From positions 1 to 47,954 of the IMG/VR virus record IMGVR_UViG_3300047359_000988: a stretch of 47,954 nt of DNA; one strand, written 5' to 3'. Source of the stretch: a virus. Below are positions 8,168 through 18,140 of this stretch, piece after piece. The translations under genes and the position numbers were made by a program. The notes under the pieces were generated by a model. The model had not been told where the DNA came from. It did not search any database and saw only the letters and a list, made by a program, of their open reading frames with translations. Numbering within the stretch: the first letter of the stretch is position 1; each line of letters starts with the position of its first letter.

Positions 8168-8705
8168 TGTCTAACTCCATTAGTTCTTTAAATAGTTTTG
8201 TTGCAGAGTCAAAAACATATTTTGCTTCTTCAGCCATATCGTCATTGATCTTTGCACGGACTGTGTCCTTTAGTACAGAAGTATCTCCGTCAAACTGATA
8301 CATTCTAGCTTCGCCCGGTATACGTTTTTTAATCATTTGTCCGCCGCTTAGGTCGCCCATATGTAAAACGTATATGTGAGCCATTACTTTTGTTGGATCA
8401 GTCATAATTGATTTCATATGTTCAATGTAGTCGTTAGTGCTTTCAACTATCGGCGGTGGTAGTTGATTATTCCATAATTCTAAATAGTCTTCGTGTATTG
8501 CGTTCTTACGTCTTATTGCATGTAAATCATCTAGTAAGCCATGCGTAGTAGCAACAGCCTCTAGCAGATCGTATTTCTTGTGTTGGTTCCACAAGTATGT
8601 TGCGTAAAATTGTGGATTAATTTTTCCACTCATTAATACTTTAACAAACTCTTGGCGTTCTGCTTCTTGATGATGTTCCCATGTTAGTTCTTTTAAATTT
8701 GCCAT
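8139..8705 (-). CDS. ho1: Heme oxygenase (biliverdin-forming)
   Basis: The product is 188 residues from the ATG at 8705, one base after the clpS stop; the frame also reaches a TTG at 8723, which would overlap clpS. The proximal-heme-ligand region WEHHQEAE (His12) and the distal helix LHMGDLSGGQMIKK are diagnostic of heme oxygenase. It opens heme to biliverdin IX-alpha, CO and iron using ferredoxin electrons. Its direct neighbour pcyX uses the biliverdin. A release of heme iron for the infected cell is an alternative benefit. Confidence 0.92.
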   Translation of the reverse strand: MANLKELTWEHHQEAERQEFVKVLMSGKINPQFYATYLWNQHKKYDLLEAVATTHGLLDDLHAIRRKNAIHEDYLELWNNQLPPPIVESTNDYIEHMKSIMTDPTKVMAHIYVLHMGDLSGGQMIKKRIPGEARMYQFDGDTSVLKDTVRAKINDDMAEEAKYVFDSATKLFKELMELDIEHYMEQTD

Positions 8706-8706
8706 T

Positions 8707-9009
8707 TTATCCGTTTTCTTCAACTTTTACTTGCAGAGGGAATCCCTGGTTTCTGCTAAGTGTAGTTGCTTCAGTTGCTTTTACTTCAGCGATCTCGTAA
8801 GAGTAAACTCCTACAATGCCACTTCCTTCTGTATGTATCGTCATTGTTATTTCTTCTGCTGAAGCCTGGCTGTGTTTGAATACAGATATCAATAATGAAA
8901 CTACCCATTCCATTGGCGTTGCATCATCATTAAGAAATACTACCTTGTACTTACTAGGCTTCTCAATTTCTTGTTTTATTTTTTCATCAAGTTGTACATC
9001 TGTTGACAT
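8707..9009 (-). CDS. clpS: ClpS, N-end-rule adaptor of the ClpAP protease
   Basis: The product is 100 residues. It contains the ClpS signature YKVVFLNDDATPMEWVV, then IHTEGSGIVGVYSYEIAE and a C-terminal PLQVKVEE strand. ClpS binds N-degron residues and delivers proteins to ClpA, while blocking other ClpA substrates. The flexible N-terminal tail (about 20 residues) that engages ClpA is present. It lies between hsp20 and heme oxygenase in one transcript. A phage copy could redirect host proteolysis during infection (inference). Confidence 0.92.
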   Translation of the reverse strand: MSTDVQLDEKIKQEIEKPSKYKVVFLNDDATPMEWVVSLLISVFKHSQASAEEITMTIHTEGSGIVGVYSYEIAEVKATEATTLSRNQGFPLQVKVEENG

Positions 9010-9058
9010 TTTTCTTTCCTCTAATAATGGGGGAGTTGTTACACTCCCCCTAGACTAG

Positions 9059-9523
9059 TTACTTTTCAGCAACTTCACCATCAATTGTAAGACCTTCATT
9101 GATCTTAATTTTCTTTGGTTGTAGTTCCTCAGGAACTTCACGCTTTAGATGAATGTTAAGCATACCTAGTTGTAGGCTTGCATCAACTACTTCAACGTGA
9201 TCTGCAAGTGTAAACTCTCTACGGAAGTTGCGTCCTGCAATTCCTTTGTGTAGATAATTTACATCTTCGTCTCCTTTAGGAGTAGTACCTTCAATAGTAA
9301 GGATATTCTTTTCCTGTTCAATTGAAAGGTTGTCCATACCAAAGCCAGCAACAGCCAACGAGATCATATACTCGTCATCGTTTACTTGTGCAATGTTATA
9401 TGGGGGATACCCGTTTCCATTTGGACTGTTTGCAAACTGTCTTTCAAGTTCATTAAACATTCTATCAAAGCCAATAGTAGCTCTGTGGAAGTTAGGTAGG
9501 TCTAGAGTTGTTAGTCTTGTCAT
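9059..9523 (-). CDS. hsp20: Small heat-shock protein Hsp20 (IbpA-like)
   Basis: The product is 154 residues. The alpha-crystallin domain runs from about residue 40 to 135 (YPPYNIAQVNDDEYMISLAVAGF at the start, GMLNIHLKR carrying the G-x-L motif at the end), followed by a short tail with KKIKI, the I-x-I type motif for oligomer contacts. It holds unfolded proteins for refolding and is a common gene of T4-like marine phages. It is preceded by a leader shared with groEL and a late-type box. Confidence 0.93.
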   Translation of the reverse strand: MTRLTTLDLPNFHRATIGFDRMFNELERQFANSPNGNGYPPYNIAQVNDDEYMISLAVAGFGMDNLSIEQEKNILTIEGTTPKGDEDVNYLHKGIAGRNFRREFTLADHVEVVDASLQLGMLNIHLKREVPEELQPKKIKINEGLTIDGEVAEK

Positions 9524-9528
9524 TTTAG

Positions 9529-9564
9529 TTCTCCTTTATTAAGCAAGATTAAATTTAGCACCCT
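9529..9564 (-). repeat. Leader element shared with groEL (hsp20 copy)
   Basis: The 23 bases at 9529-9551 before the hsp20 start are identical to 11261-11283 before groEL, and the similarity continues through ATTTAGCACCCT (here) versus TTTAGAACCCT. The shared part contains the ribosome site AAAGGAG and CTTGCTTAAT. Identity outside coding sequence over this length points to shared regulation or a duplicated expression signal. Confidence 0.75.
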
Positions 9565-9613
9565 TTCGGCATGCCAGTTAAATGTAGGAAGGAATCGGTC
9601 TTTCCTACACATT

Positions 9614-9620
9614 TATTTAT
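9614..9620 (-). promoter_or_regulatory. Late-type promoter box upstream of hsp20
   Basis: The minus strand reads GATAAATA about 90 nt before the hsp20 ATG. Between box and gene lie a 7-bp hairpin (GTAGGAA/TTCCTAC, about 9576-9607) and the leader shared with groEL. Confidence 0.5.
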
Positions 9621-9630
9621 CATCTTCAAT

Positions 9631-11294
<1,664 letters not shown>

Positions 11295-11308
11295 ATTAGG
11301 CGTCCTAG

Positions 11309-11596
11309 TTAGTTAAGAACAGCGATAACTTCGCGTTCTGTAATAGTTGTGTATTTCACATCTGATATTTCATACGATTCACCTGTGCCAGGGTTGACTA
11401 ATATTCTATCGCCAACACTAACTTCAGGTACAATAAAGTTACCTCTATCATCGTGTGCTCCTGGGCCAACAGCTAAAACTTCAGCTTCCATAATAGCATC
11501 GGGTTGAGATTTGGCAATAAAAATACCGCCTGCTGTTTGCTCATCTGGTTCGTCTACCTTGATAATTATCTTATCAAGAATTGGTCTTAAGTTCAT
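11309..11596 (-). CDS. groES: GroES co-chaperonin
   Basis: The product is 95 residues, the standard length. It begins NLRPILDKIIIKVDEPDEQTAGG (mobile-loop region at about 16-32), then VGPGAHDDRG and the C-terminal REVIAVLN. It caps the GroEL ring. It is first in the pair groES-groEL, with a consensus sigma-70-like promoter directly upstream (11621-11649). Confidence 0.96.
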   Translation of the reverse strand: MNLRPILDKIIIKVDEPDEQTAGGIFIAKSQPDAIMEAEVLAVGPGAHDDRGNFIVPEVSVGDRILVNPGTGESYEISDVKYTTITEREVIAVLN

Positions 11597-11620
11597 AATT
11601 ATTTCCTGTAAATTAATTTA

Positions 11621-11649
11621 ATTATACTATAGTTTGAATTTAAAGTCAA
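11621..11649 (-). promoter_or_regulatory. Sigma-70-like promoter of groES-groEL
   Basis: The minus strand reads TTGACT, 17 nt, TATAAT. The -10 box is a perfect consensus and sits about 25 nt before the groES ATG, overlapping the 3' end of the beta-barrel gene. It implies transcription by unmodified host polymerase. Confidence 0.78.
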
Positions 11650-12220
11650 CTATAAAGAATGCAACATCCTTTTCAAAAGTCTTGTCATAGTCAACTTCAA
11701 CATATGGTACTACTGTAAATTTATCACTTACTTTATACTCTAATCCTGTAAAGGTTTGTAAGTGACTGTAACCTGCCTTACCTGAACTATATGTTAGGTT
11801 GAATTGGGGCTCAACTGTAATAAACGGCTTGCCTCCAAAGACAGTAACATTACTTGGCTTGTAACCAAACTGTGGACGATAACGAAAGACGTTATCTTTG
11901 CTTTCTCTAGTACGATGTTCAATACGATGATTAAACCATAACGCACCTGATCTAAAGCCTTTCATTTGCGCTCTGATCCAATGTTCTTCACGCTCTCCTT
12001 TTTGTACATTTCTGTACTCTAATCTGTAAGGTGTTCCAGTAAAGTCCTTCCTTACGATTATCTGTGATACATCTAAGTTGATGTTTTCTCTTATGCCTAA
12101 AGTAATTCCGCTGTCAGAATGTTTGACAAACGTATTAGTTTCAACATAATCAAAGTCCTCTGCTTCTGCAAAGGTTGCTGTTAATGACAGCAGTATTATT
12201 AGTGTTATTATATATTTCAT
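11627..12220 (-). CDS. Small outer-membrane beta-barrel protein
   Basis: The product is 197 residues with a signal peptide (cleavage near AEAED). The mature chain alternates polar and hydrophobic residues in about eight to ten strands (for example FTVVPYVEVDYDKTF) and ends in a strand DFKFKL, typical of outer-membrane barrels. I do not recognise a named family. A GGAGAC ribosome site is present. It lies between the membrane transporter-like gene and groES. Possible roles are altering outer-membrane permeability or masking phage receptors (inference). Confidence 0.65.
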   Translation of the reverse strand: MKYIITLIILLSLTATFAEAEDFDYVETNTFVKHSDSGITLGIRENINLDVSQIIVRKDFTGTPYRLEYRNVQKGEREEHWIRAQMKGFRSGALWFNHRIEHRTRESKDNVFRYRPQFGYKPSNVTVFGGKPFITVEPQFNLTYSSGKAGYSHLQTFTGLEYKVSDKFTVVPYVEVDYDKTFEKDVAFFIVDFKFKL

Positions 12221-12239
12221 TTTAAAAGTCTCCGTAGTT

Positions 12240-12262
12240 GTAGGCCCAAATGATAGGCCTAC
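12240..12262. other. 7-bp hairpin in the gap before the beta-barrel gene
   Basis: A perfect inverted repeat GTAGGCC/GGCCTAC with a 9-nt loop lies between the transporter-like and beta-barrel genes. In the minus-strand transcript it would sit in the 5' leader; no T-run follows on that strand. It may stabilise the RNA or be a weak terminator. Confidence 0.45.
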
Positions 12263-12278
12263 TTTAATTTTTATGTTT

Positions 12279-13334
12279 TTAGATTATTAGTGTTGCGCCA
12301 CCTGCGCCCACTAGTAAGAGCATCCATACTCCAAGAGCACCTGCATACTTACGCCAAGGTGTTCCAAAATACATCTTCCCTATTGCCATACATTTATGCA
12401 TTGGTGATACTAGGTATCCGCAATAGTCTAGTGCAAAGAACCATACAAAGTATTCTACTCCGTACACTAATGATAGTATTGTTGTGATAGCAGCAAACCT
12501 GCTACTTGATCCAAACAAAAATGCTGAACCAAACGCCAAGCCACTTAGTGTAGCAAAGCCTGTAACAGTGTTAATGTCAAACGCTGTATTTTCAAGATAC
12601 GCTTTAATATCGTTTGTATACTCTCTTGTAAAGTTAGCCATTATAATAATAACAGCAACCCAGGCAAGTAGTTTAAAGTCTACAAAGCCTAGTAACCTTT
12701 TGTAGTCCCACGTCATAGTTAATACCATGTAGTAGAACAACAGCCCGCCAAACACTAACCAAGGGTCTAAGCCCGCTACTGGTTTTAGTGCTAGTGCGAT
12801 AGCAAATAAGAAAGGTACTACGTTTCTTAAAACATTAGAAACTTTAAAATGTTGTTTTTGTATGTTAAGTTCAATGTCATCTTCTTTGACAAAAAACATA
12901 ATATACCCAAACACCAATCCTAAAGAAACAATTAACAGTGGTAGTAATGAATATACTACAGCACCGTATGTAATACTGAATGCAGCCATTGGTATAAGAA
13001 TAGTCTTTTCCAATGGTGACCACACATAGTAATGGTGTGTTGACAGATAATCAATTATGCCAAACTTCTCTCGTCCTTTTGATCCTTTCGGAGGAGCGAT
13101 AGTGTCTAACATACCAGCCGATACTGTCACACGGCCAGATATAGGGAGAATACCCGTAAATGCACTCATCAGTGCTACGATTACACGCTTTGATTTAAAC
13201 ACTTTTTGTATGTAAGCATAAGCGCCTGCAAACAAATTGTGTTGTTTTATCAAACCAGCAACCATCATGATGAACGCAATAAACAGTAGGTATTCTTGCC
13301 CCTTGTACAGCAAGTGTAAGTTTTCCAAGGTCAT
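12279..13334 (-). CDS. Polytopic membrane protein, transporter-like
   Basis: The product is 351 residues with about nine or ten hydrophobic helices. A conserved-looking loop TGILPISGRVTVSAGMLDTIAPP near residue 60 and HHYYVWSP near residue 100 recall re-entrant substrate loops of ion-transporter-superfamily (DUF401-like) proteins, but the match is weak. A GGAG ribosome site precedes the start, and it follows guaC by 15 nt. The substrate is unknown. It is one of two membrane transporters in the window, with the phosphate permease at 37.2-38.2 kb. Confidence 0.6.
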   Translation of the reverse strand: MTLENLHLLYKGQEYLLFIAFIMMVAGLIKQHNLFAGAYAYIQKVFKSKRVIVALMSAFTGILPISGRVTVSAGMLDTIAPPKGSKGREKFGIIDYLSTHHYYVWSPLEKTILIPMAAFSITYGAVVYSLLPLLIVSLGLVFGYIMFFVKEDDIELNIQKQHFKVSNVLRNVVPFLFAIALALKPVAGLDPWLVFGGLLFYYMVLTMTWDYKRLLGFVDFKLLAWVAVIIIMANFTREYTNDIKAYLENTAFDINTVTGFATLSGLAFGSAFLFGSSSRFAAITTILSLVYGVEYFVWFFALDYCGYLVSPMHKCMAIGKMYFGTPWRKYAGALGVWMLLLVGAGGATLII

Positions 13335-13349
13335 TTTTATCTCCTGTGT

Positions 13350-14438
13350 TTATTTTCCTATGGTTGCAGACTCATAAACTGAATTATGAGTTTGCGTACA
13401 ACGAACGAACGTTGTACATTTTGCTAGTTGTTTTAGTTTCATTGCACCTGCATAGGTACATGTACTACGCACACCTCCAAGGATCTCTTGCACCGTTCGG
13501 GCAACTTCTCCTCTATACGGCACTAACACTGTGCGTCCTTCTGATGAACGATAATCTTTCAATCCACCAAAATGTTTGTTGTTTGCACTAGCACTACTCA
13601 TTCCGTAGAATTGTACAAAACTTTTTATTTCTGTCACACCAATTTCTTGTGTGTTATACTCTTTTGTAATTACCTTGCCGCCACCTTCGTCATGTCCAGC
13701 AAGCATGCCTCCAAGCATAACGAAGTCTGCGCCTCCTGCGAATGCCTTAGCAACGTCTCCAGGAGTACTACATCCGCCATCAGCGATGATATGTCCGCCA
13801 AGGCCATGAGCAGCATCAGCACACTCAATAACAGCACTAAGCTGAGGATAACCAACACCAGTTTGAATACGAGTCGTGCAAACGCTCCCAGGACCGATGC
13901 CCACTTTAACAATATCTGCTCCACTTAAAATTAACTCCTCTGTCATTTCTCTTGTTACTACATTACCTGCTATAATTACTAATTTTGGAAACTGATCACG
14001 CACCTTACGTACTCTTGCCGCAAAGTGATCTGAGTAACCATTTGCAATATCCATACATACATATTTTAAGTTATCGTATACATTTGCTTGTACATTAACT
14101 AACTTTAAAAAGTCATCATCACTTGTACCAATACTCATAGCAACATTGTTTGTACGCTCTGGTATGTCACTATTAAAGTATTCTGTAAGTTGTTCTACTG
14201 TGTATGTTTTAACTAGGCATGTAAAGATGTTGCCTTCTGCTAGTTTATCAGCCATTTCAAAAGTGCCAACACCATCCATGTTACTTGCCATGATTGGAAT
14301 GCCTTCATAATCAAGTTTACTGTGTCTAAATTCAAACTTACGATCTAGTTTAACTTGACTACGACTTTTAAGTGTACTACGCTTTGGACGTATCAGTACA
14401 TCCTTGTAATCTAGTTTAATATCTTCTTCGATACGCAT
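13350..14438 (-). CDS. guaC: GMP reductase
   Basis: The product is 362 residues (E. coli GuaC 347). It starts [20 protein letters not shown] as GuaC does. It has the catalytic loop [11 protein letters not shown] with Cys187 (E. coli Cys186) and the GuaC-specific [12 protein letters not shown] and VPYRG. There are no CBS domains, unlike most IMP dehydrogenases. It converts GMP to IMP with NADPH, feeding adenine nucleotide synthesis; this suits an AT-rich genome together with nrdA/B and prs. The start overlaps the stop of the oxygenase gene (TAATG). Confidence 0.92.
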   Translation of the reverse strand: MRIEEDIKLDYKDVLIRPKRSTLKSRSQVKLDRKFEFRHSKLDYEGIPIMASNMDGVGTFEMADKLAEGNIFTCLVKTYTVEQLTEYFNSDIPERTNNVAMSIGTSDDDFLKLVNVQANVYDNLKYVCMDIANGYSDHFAARVRKVRDQFPKLVIIAGNVVTREMTEELILSGADIVKVGIGPGSVCTTRIQTGVGYPQLSAVIECADAAHGLGGHIIADGGCSTPGDVAKAFAGGADFVMLGGMLAGHDEGGGKVITKEYNTQEIGVTEIKSFVQFYGMSSASANNKHFGGLKDYRSSEGRTVLVPYRGEVARTVQEILGGVRSTCTYAGAMKLKQLAKCTTFVRCTQTHNSVYESATIGK

Positions 14439-15016
14439 TACTTCACTTCTCCATAGTTAAATGATATTGAAAGTCTATCACGCCGTGACGTGTTACCTTG
14501 TACTGAGTGTTTAAGCCAACTAGGAAAGACATACAGTGCATTTGTTTTAGAAGCATAACTTGCTCTTGTACTTGTAAAGTAAGTGTGTTTATCTACATCA
14601 AAAGGCATGTGATAATCTGCATTATCACTTCTTTCAAATTGTATGTTTCCTTGTGAAGGGTCTGCTTCAATATAGTACACACCACTTAGTACACTTCCTA
14701 CGTGGTTGTGCAAATCATTGTAAGCACCTGGTGGATTAATGTTTAGCCAAACATTGTATAGTTCTAAAGGTTTAAGTCCAACTTGGTTAGCACAAAAATT
14801 AACTTCTTCTGTGATAGTTTCCAAAAGCCTATCAAGTGCTTTAGACTCACCTGCTTTTAGATTAGGACTTTGGTATCCGCCGTAGTTGCTTAGAACTTGT
14901 GTTGGTACATCTTTCTTTAACTCATAAGCATATGCTTTTAAGTCTTCGTTCTTACCAACATGAATCATTGAGCTCCAGACAACACTAGGGAACCACAACT
15001 CTGTGTGCATCGCCAT
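14438..15016 (-). CDS. 2-oxoglutarate/Fe(II)-dependent oxygenase
   Basis: The product is 192 residues. The double-stranded beta-helix core shows the metal site [17 protein letters not shown] and the distal His and 2-oxoglutarate-binding Arg in [24 protein letters not shown]. It belongs to the group common in T4-like cyanophages (2OG-FeII_Oxy_5 type). The substrate is unknown; proposals for phage members include modification of proteins or nucleic acids. It lies one base after rpsU and is coupled to guaC downstream. Confidence 0.85.
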   Translation of the reverse strand: MAMHTELWFPSVVWSSMIHVGKNEDLKAYAYELKKDVPTQVLSNYGGYQSPNLKAGESKALDRLLETITEEVNFCANQVGLKPLELYNVWLNINPPGAYNDLHNHVGSVLSGVYYIEADPSQGNIQFERSDNADYHMPFDVDKHTYFTSTRASYASKTNALYVFPSWLKHSVQGNTSRRDRLSISFNYGEVK

Positions 15017-15017
15017 T

Positions 15018-15299
15018 CTAGAATCCTAAGTCGTTTTTTCTCTTGGCTAGGTTTTTCTTATGCCTGTTGATTGCCGCTTTCTTTTTTCTATTACGCTTTT
15101 CGCAGGGCTTTTCGTAATACTCTCTTTCACGTACTTCTTGAATAATACCTGCTTCTTGTACTTTCTTCTTAAAGATTCTAAGAGCTTTGGTAACATCATT
15201 GTTACGCACTTCTACAGTAAGACCTTTAGGTTGTTCTTTAGGTTTACTATCCCAACGCTTGCCGCTGTTGAAGTTGTTAAATTTATTATTTCTTGGCAC
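15018..15299 (-). CDS. rpsU: 30S ribosomal protein S21
   Basis: The product is 93 residues. S21 core: GLTVEVRNNDVTKALRIFKKKVQEAGI, then REREYYEKPCEKRNRKKKAAINR, with a basic tail. About 25 extra N-terminal residues precede the core. The start is a GTG with a good AAGGAG site; the start region overlaps the 3' end of the upstream gene by 14 nt. S21 helps start-site recognition on the 30S subunit and is the commonest ribosomal protein in pelagiphages. A phage S21 may tune translation toward phage messages. Confidence 0.95.
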   Translation of the reverse strand: MPRNNKFNNFNSGKRWDSKPKEQPKGLTVEVRNNDVTKALRIFKKKVQEAGIIQEVREREYYEKPCEKRNRKKKAAINRHKKNLAKRKNDLGF

Positions 15300-15675
15300 T
15301 AAGTACTCCTTCCTTTAGTTGTTGTAAATCGTATATGCGATTCATACTTAATTTATTATACACTGTTTCTACCGCATTTGTCAACCAATAAGTGTCTGTA
15401 TGCGATATAATATATGATGCAAGTTCTCGTACTTGAGAATCGCACTGATCGAGGTCCATAATAGTTTTGTCACACATCTTAACTAAAGTAAGAAGCCAGT
15501 CTAAATCGTGGTCATGTGCAGGCTGTGAATAGATATACAAGTTAAAATTTATATCCCAGTCTTGTATAATTGTTTGAAATTCTTCTTTAAGTTCTGCACT
15601 TGGATATATTAACAATATACTAGGGTCGCTATTATGTAATATATCGGGCGGAGTAATTACTTTGATTTGAGGCAT
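15286..15675 (-). CDS. Conserved phage protein of unknown function
   Basis: The product is 129 residues, acidic, with an alpha/beta look (ILLIYPSAELKEEFQTIIQDWD near the start). No signal peptide, membrane helix or catalytic motif is recognised. It resembles short hypothetical proteins of T4-like marine phages. It sits 3 nt after the large membrane gene, and its end carries the rpsU ribosome site and start. Confidence 0.7.
   Translation of the reverse strand: MPQIKVITPPDILHNSDPSILLIYPSAELKEEFQTIIQDWDINFNLYIYSQPAHDHDLDWLLTLVKMCDKTIMDLDQCDSQVRELASYIISHTDTYWLTNAVETVYNKLSMNRIYDLQQLKEGVLSAKK
15355..15384 (-). promoter_or_regulatory. Sigma-70-like promoter of rpsU
   Basis: The minus strand reads TTGACA, 18 nt, TATAAT. 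Both hexamers are perfect consensus. It lies inside the 129-residue gene, about 55 nt before the rpsU GTG, so rpsU and the genes after it can be transcribed separately. Confidence 0.75.
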
Positions 15676-15678
15676 GTA

Positions 15679-17397
15679 TTATTTTTTCAACCGTTTCCAA
15701 ATAGTATCATCTGATTGTTCGCCGTTCTGTACGTACCCTTCTTCGTCTGGTACCCACGGTAACTTGTCAATCCTACCTTGTATATATAAAGTTTTCCAAC
15801 TTTTAAGGTTCTCGTCTGGATTATCTAGTTTCCATTGACGCTTGCGTTCGGCTATAGATGCATCTGCCTCAAGTGCATCTATGTGTTCACGTCTTTCAAT
15901 TTGTGATTGATCTTCGCTTGCTTTAAGTCTTAGGTCTTTTTTTTTAGATTCTTCTATTTCGTTTCCATAAAAGAATGCGTTTTTTGTATCTGGGTATTTT
16001 GATTCTTCAGCACTTTCAGCCATTGCCGTTGCGGCATCATCTACAGCACTCGGTAGTTCTTCTTTAGCTTCGGCTTCTTCGTGCTTCTGTGCCTTGTTGT
16101 TAAACAAGTCTACTGGGTATTCTTCTTCAGGCTCTGGCTCAGGCTCTGGTTCAAATGATGGAGGAACATTAGCAGAAATTATATCTGCTCTCATGCGTTC
16201 GTAGTTGATCCATTCATCGTTGTTAAGCTCAGGTTGTGGCTTACGTTTTCTATTCCATTCAAACGTGTATTGACTTGCTATTAGTAATAGTACAGCAAGA
16301 GGATCAAATACAAATATAATTGTAATAATAACCCAACGCACCGCTTCTTCTAATAAGTTTTTATTTGCTTGTTCGCCATACACAAATTCAGCAATGTATT
16401 TGATAGGTCCTACTTCTGCTTCTAGTTTTCTGTACTCTGCTTGTAGTTCAAATTTCTGATCAGTAAGTGTTTCAATTTCTGCATTTGCTGTTCGAACTCT
16501 TTCGAACTGTTCATCTAACAGTTCGTCAAGGTTAACATCGTCTGTACCTAACTTGCTTCTTAGTCTATTGATAAGTGTATTAGACTGTGCAATGTTATCG
16601 TCTGCAACAGTTCTTAGTCTTTTAATTTCTTCACGTGCGGCTATTACTGTAGGCGAGTTAGCAGAGTCTTGTATCTTAACTAACCATTCTGCACGTTCTA
16701 TTTGTTTTTGTTCTTTCCAGTCGCCAATCTTTTCTGCTGTCTTTTTACCAAAGATGCCGTCAGCACTAGCACCAATCATTTGTTGTGCTTTTGCTACTTC
16801 GCCATTGTCTACATAACCTTGTAGTACAGATATGTCTGCATCAATCTTATCTAGTTCATCTTGGTATAGTTGTGTTACATTTGCAATAATTACATTCTGC
16901 TCGTCAATGGCAGGTTGTATACGATCGTATGCTGTGTCAATACGTTTTTGTTCTTTATCTATTTGATCTTGAATTTGTGAATCGTTGTTAAATGTGCTTG
17001 ACTCTAATTCTCTAATTTTATTTTCAGCACGACCAACTTGACCAATGTATCTTGATATCTCATCTTCAATACGTTCTATTTGTGCAACACTTTCTTCGCC
17101 TGCACTTGTTTGTTCGATGTGTGCTTTACTTAGGAAACCAAAGATACCCATACTTGTTATAAGCATAAGAACGAACACCGCAGAGGCGAGATAAGTTCTC
17201 AGCCACCAAGCAGCTTTGCTCCAATGCTTGTGTAACCAAACAGCGGTCACAAGTTTACCAACCTCTAGCACACCGCCCATAATCATAATTGGGATAGCGG
17301 CGGCTGCGAATATAGCAACCAGTCCTGCTACAGAATAGTAAATTGCCACGGCCGATATTGCAAGGGCCGTGATTAGTGTTAGTATGCCTAGTAACAT
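15679..17397 (-). CDS. Large membrane and coiled-coil protein
   Basis: The product is 572 residues from the ATG at 17397, which has GAGGGAAA just upstream; the longer frame to 17484 would overlap the previous gene. Three hydrophobic helices lie near the N-terminus (about 3-25, 27-48, 65-87). A long charged coiled-coil region (about 95-350) is followed by two more helices (about 360-395) and a Pro/Glu-rich acidic tail. A short segment, MIGASADGIFGKKTAEKIGDW, resembles the core of peptidoglycan-binding domain 1. Similar large membrane proteins occur in T4-like marine phages. Role unknown; anchoring in or remodelling the host inner membrane is possible. Confidence 0.72.
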   Translation of the reverse strand: MLLGILTLITALAISAVAIYYSVAGLVAIFAAAAIPIMIMGGVLEVGKLVTAVWLHKHWSKAAWWLRTYLASAVFVLMLITSMGIFGFLSKAHIEQTSAGEESVAQIERIEDEISRYIGQVGRAENKIRELESSTFNNDSQIQDQIDKEQKRIDTAYDRIQPAIDEQNVIIANVTQLYQDELDKIDADISVLQGYVDNGEVAKAQQMIGASADGIFGKKTAEKIGDWKEQKQIERAEWLVKIQDSANSPTVIAAREEIKRLRTVADDNIAQSNTLINRLRSKLGTDDVNLDELLDEQFERVRTANAEIETLTDQKFELQAEYRKLEAEVGPIKYIAEFVYGEQANKNLLEEAVRWVIITIIFVFDPLAVLLLIASQYTFEWNRKRKPQPELNNDEWINYERMRADIISANVPPSFEPEPEPEPEEEYPVDLFNNKAQKHEEAEAKEELPSAVDDAATAMAESAEESKYPDTKNAFFYGNEIEESKKKDLRLKASEDQSQIERREHIDALEADASIAERKRQWKLDNPDENLKSWKTLYIQGRIDKLPWVPDEEGYVQNGEQSDDTIWKRLKK

Positions 17398-17413
17398 TGT
17401 ATTTCCCTCTATG

Positions 17414-17420
17414 TATTTAT
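17414..17420 (-). promoter_or_regulatory. Late-type promoter box before the 572-residue gene
   Basis: The minus strand reads GATAAATA, 17 nt before the chosen ATG. This leaves a very short leader that still contains the GAGGG ribosome site. Confidence 0.45.
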
Positions 17421-17422
17421 CG

Positions 17423-17866
17423 TTATTTTCGGACAAAATGCCACCTTGCATCTTCAAGATGCTTCTTACATACAGTTTCTTCAAAGTGTCGTGAACGACC
17501 TTTAACAGTTACTTGACTATAAACTACTCTACAGAATCCTCTACCTTGTGGATAACCGTGTACAGCCTTAACATGGCCCATTGCATTACGTTCGTACCAA
17601 CTAATAACCTTGCCGTAGTCGCTGTCTAACGCCGTATAAAAGGCGGCTGTTTGTTTTAGCTTCTGTTGCTTGTCTAGTCCATACTTGTTTGTAATATACA
17701 AGCCGTTTACAACATCAACCATAATGCTTGTGCCACTGGTTGGACTGTTAACAGTAGGAACTTGTACAGCACTAGTCTGATAAGGCGTAGTTGTTGAACA
17801 CGCCCCTAGACTAATTATTGTTGCCGTTAATATTAATGATTTCAGTGCTACCGTCAAGTTTCTCAC
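17423..17866 (-). CDS. Lipoprotein with surface-antigen-like C-terminal domain
   Basis: The product is 147 residues. The lipobox SLGAC (Cys23) marks an outer-membrane or periplasmic lipoprotein. The C-terminal half (GRGFCRVVYSQVTVKGRSRH...VCKK...WHF) resembles the end of RT0821/Lpp0805-type surface proteins, with a Cys pair. The start is a GTG with GGAG 9 nt upstream. The first 56 nt overlap the preceding lipoprotein gene in another frame, an unusually long overlap. Function unknown; it is one of three consecutive lipoproteins next to the lysis enzyme. Confidence 0.72.
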   Translation of the reverse strand: MRNLTVALKSLILTATIISLGACSTTTPYQTSAVQVPTVNSPTSGTSIMVDVVNGLYITNKYGLDKQQKLKQTAAFYTALDSDYGKVISWYERNAMGHVKAVHGYPQGRGFCRVVYSQVTVKGRSRHFEETVCKKHLEDARWHFVRK

Positions 17867-18140
17867 AATATACTCCTCTAGTAGGAATTACCTTCCCGTT
17901 TCTAAATTCATTATACCAAAACTCTTTACAACCTGCATCAATTCCTGCACGTTGTATAGCAACTTGTTGTCCTGGACGATCAGTACAAGAGTGTGTTGCA
18001 TTACCTGATACCTTCTTGCCATCTTTTAATTGGACAGTTTCATCAGTGTAACAGTATGGCGCCTTGTAGTCAAAGTAGTCGGGTGTTGTACACCCTGCAC
18101 TACTAATTGCTACTATTGTCAGCAATAGATACTTGACCAT
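17811..18140 (-). CDS. Small Cys-rich lipoprotein
   Basis: The product is 109 residues. The lipobox SSAGC (Cys17) follows a short hydrophobic leader. The mature part has five further Cys residues and ends in an Asn-rich IININGNNN. A GGAGG ribosome site precedes the ATG. It overlaps the genes on both sides (38 nt upstream, 56 nt downstream). No family is recognised. It could serve in lysis (outer spanin-like) or in blocking superinfection; neither is shown. Confidence 0.7.
   Translation of the reverse strand: MVKYLLLTIVAISSAGCTTPDYFDYKAPYCYTDETVQLKDGKKVSGNATHSCTDRPGQQVAIQRAGIDAGCKEFWYNEFRNGKVIPTRGVYCEKLDGSTEIININGNNN

Noticed and set aside
13350-14438. IMP dehydrogenase as identity
   Set aside because: There are no CBS domains, and length, N-terminus and the [10 protein letters not shown] segment fit GMP reductase.
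17398-17484. N-terminal extension of the 572-residue membrane protein
   Set aside because: The extension overlaps the preceding lipoprotein gene, while the ATG at 17397 has a ribosome site and begins a membrane helix.
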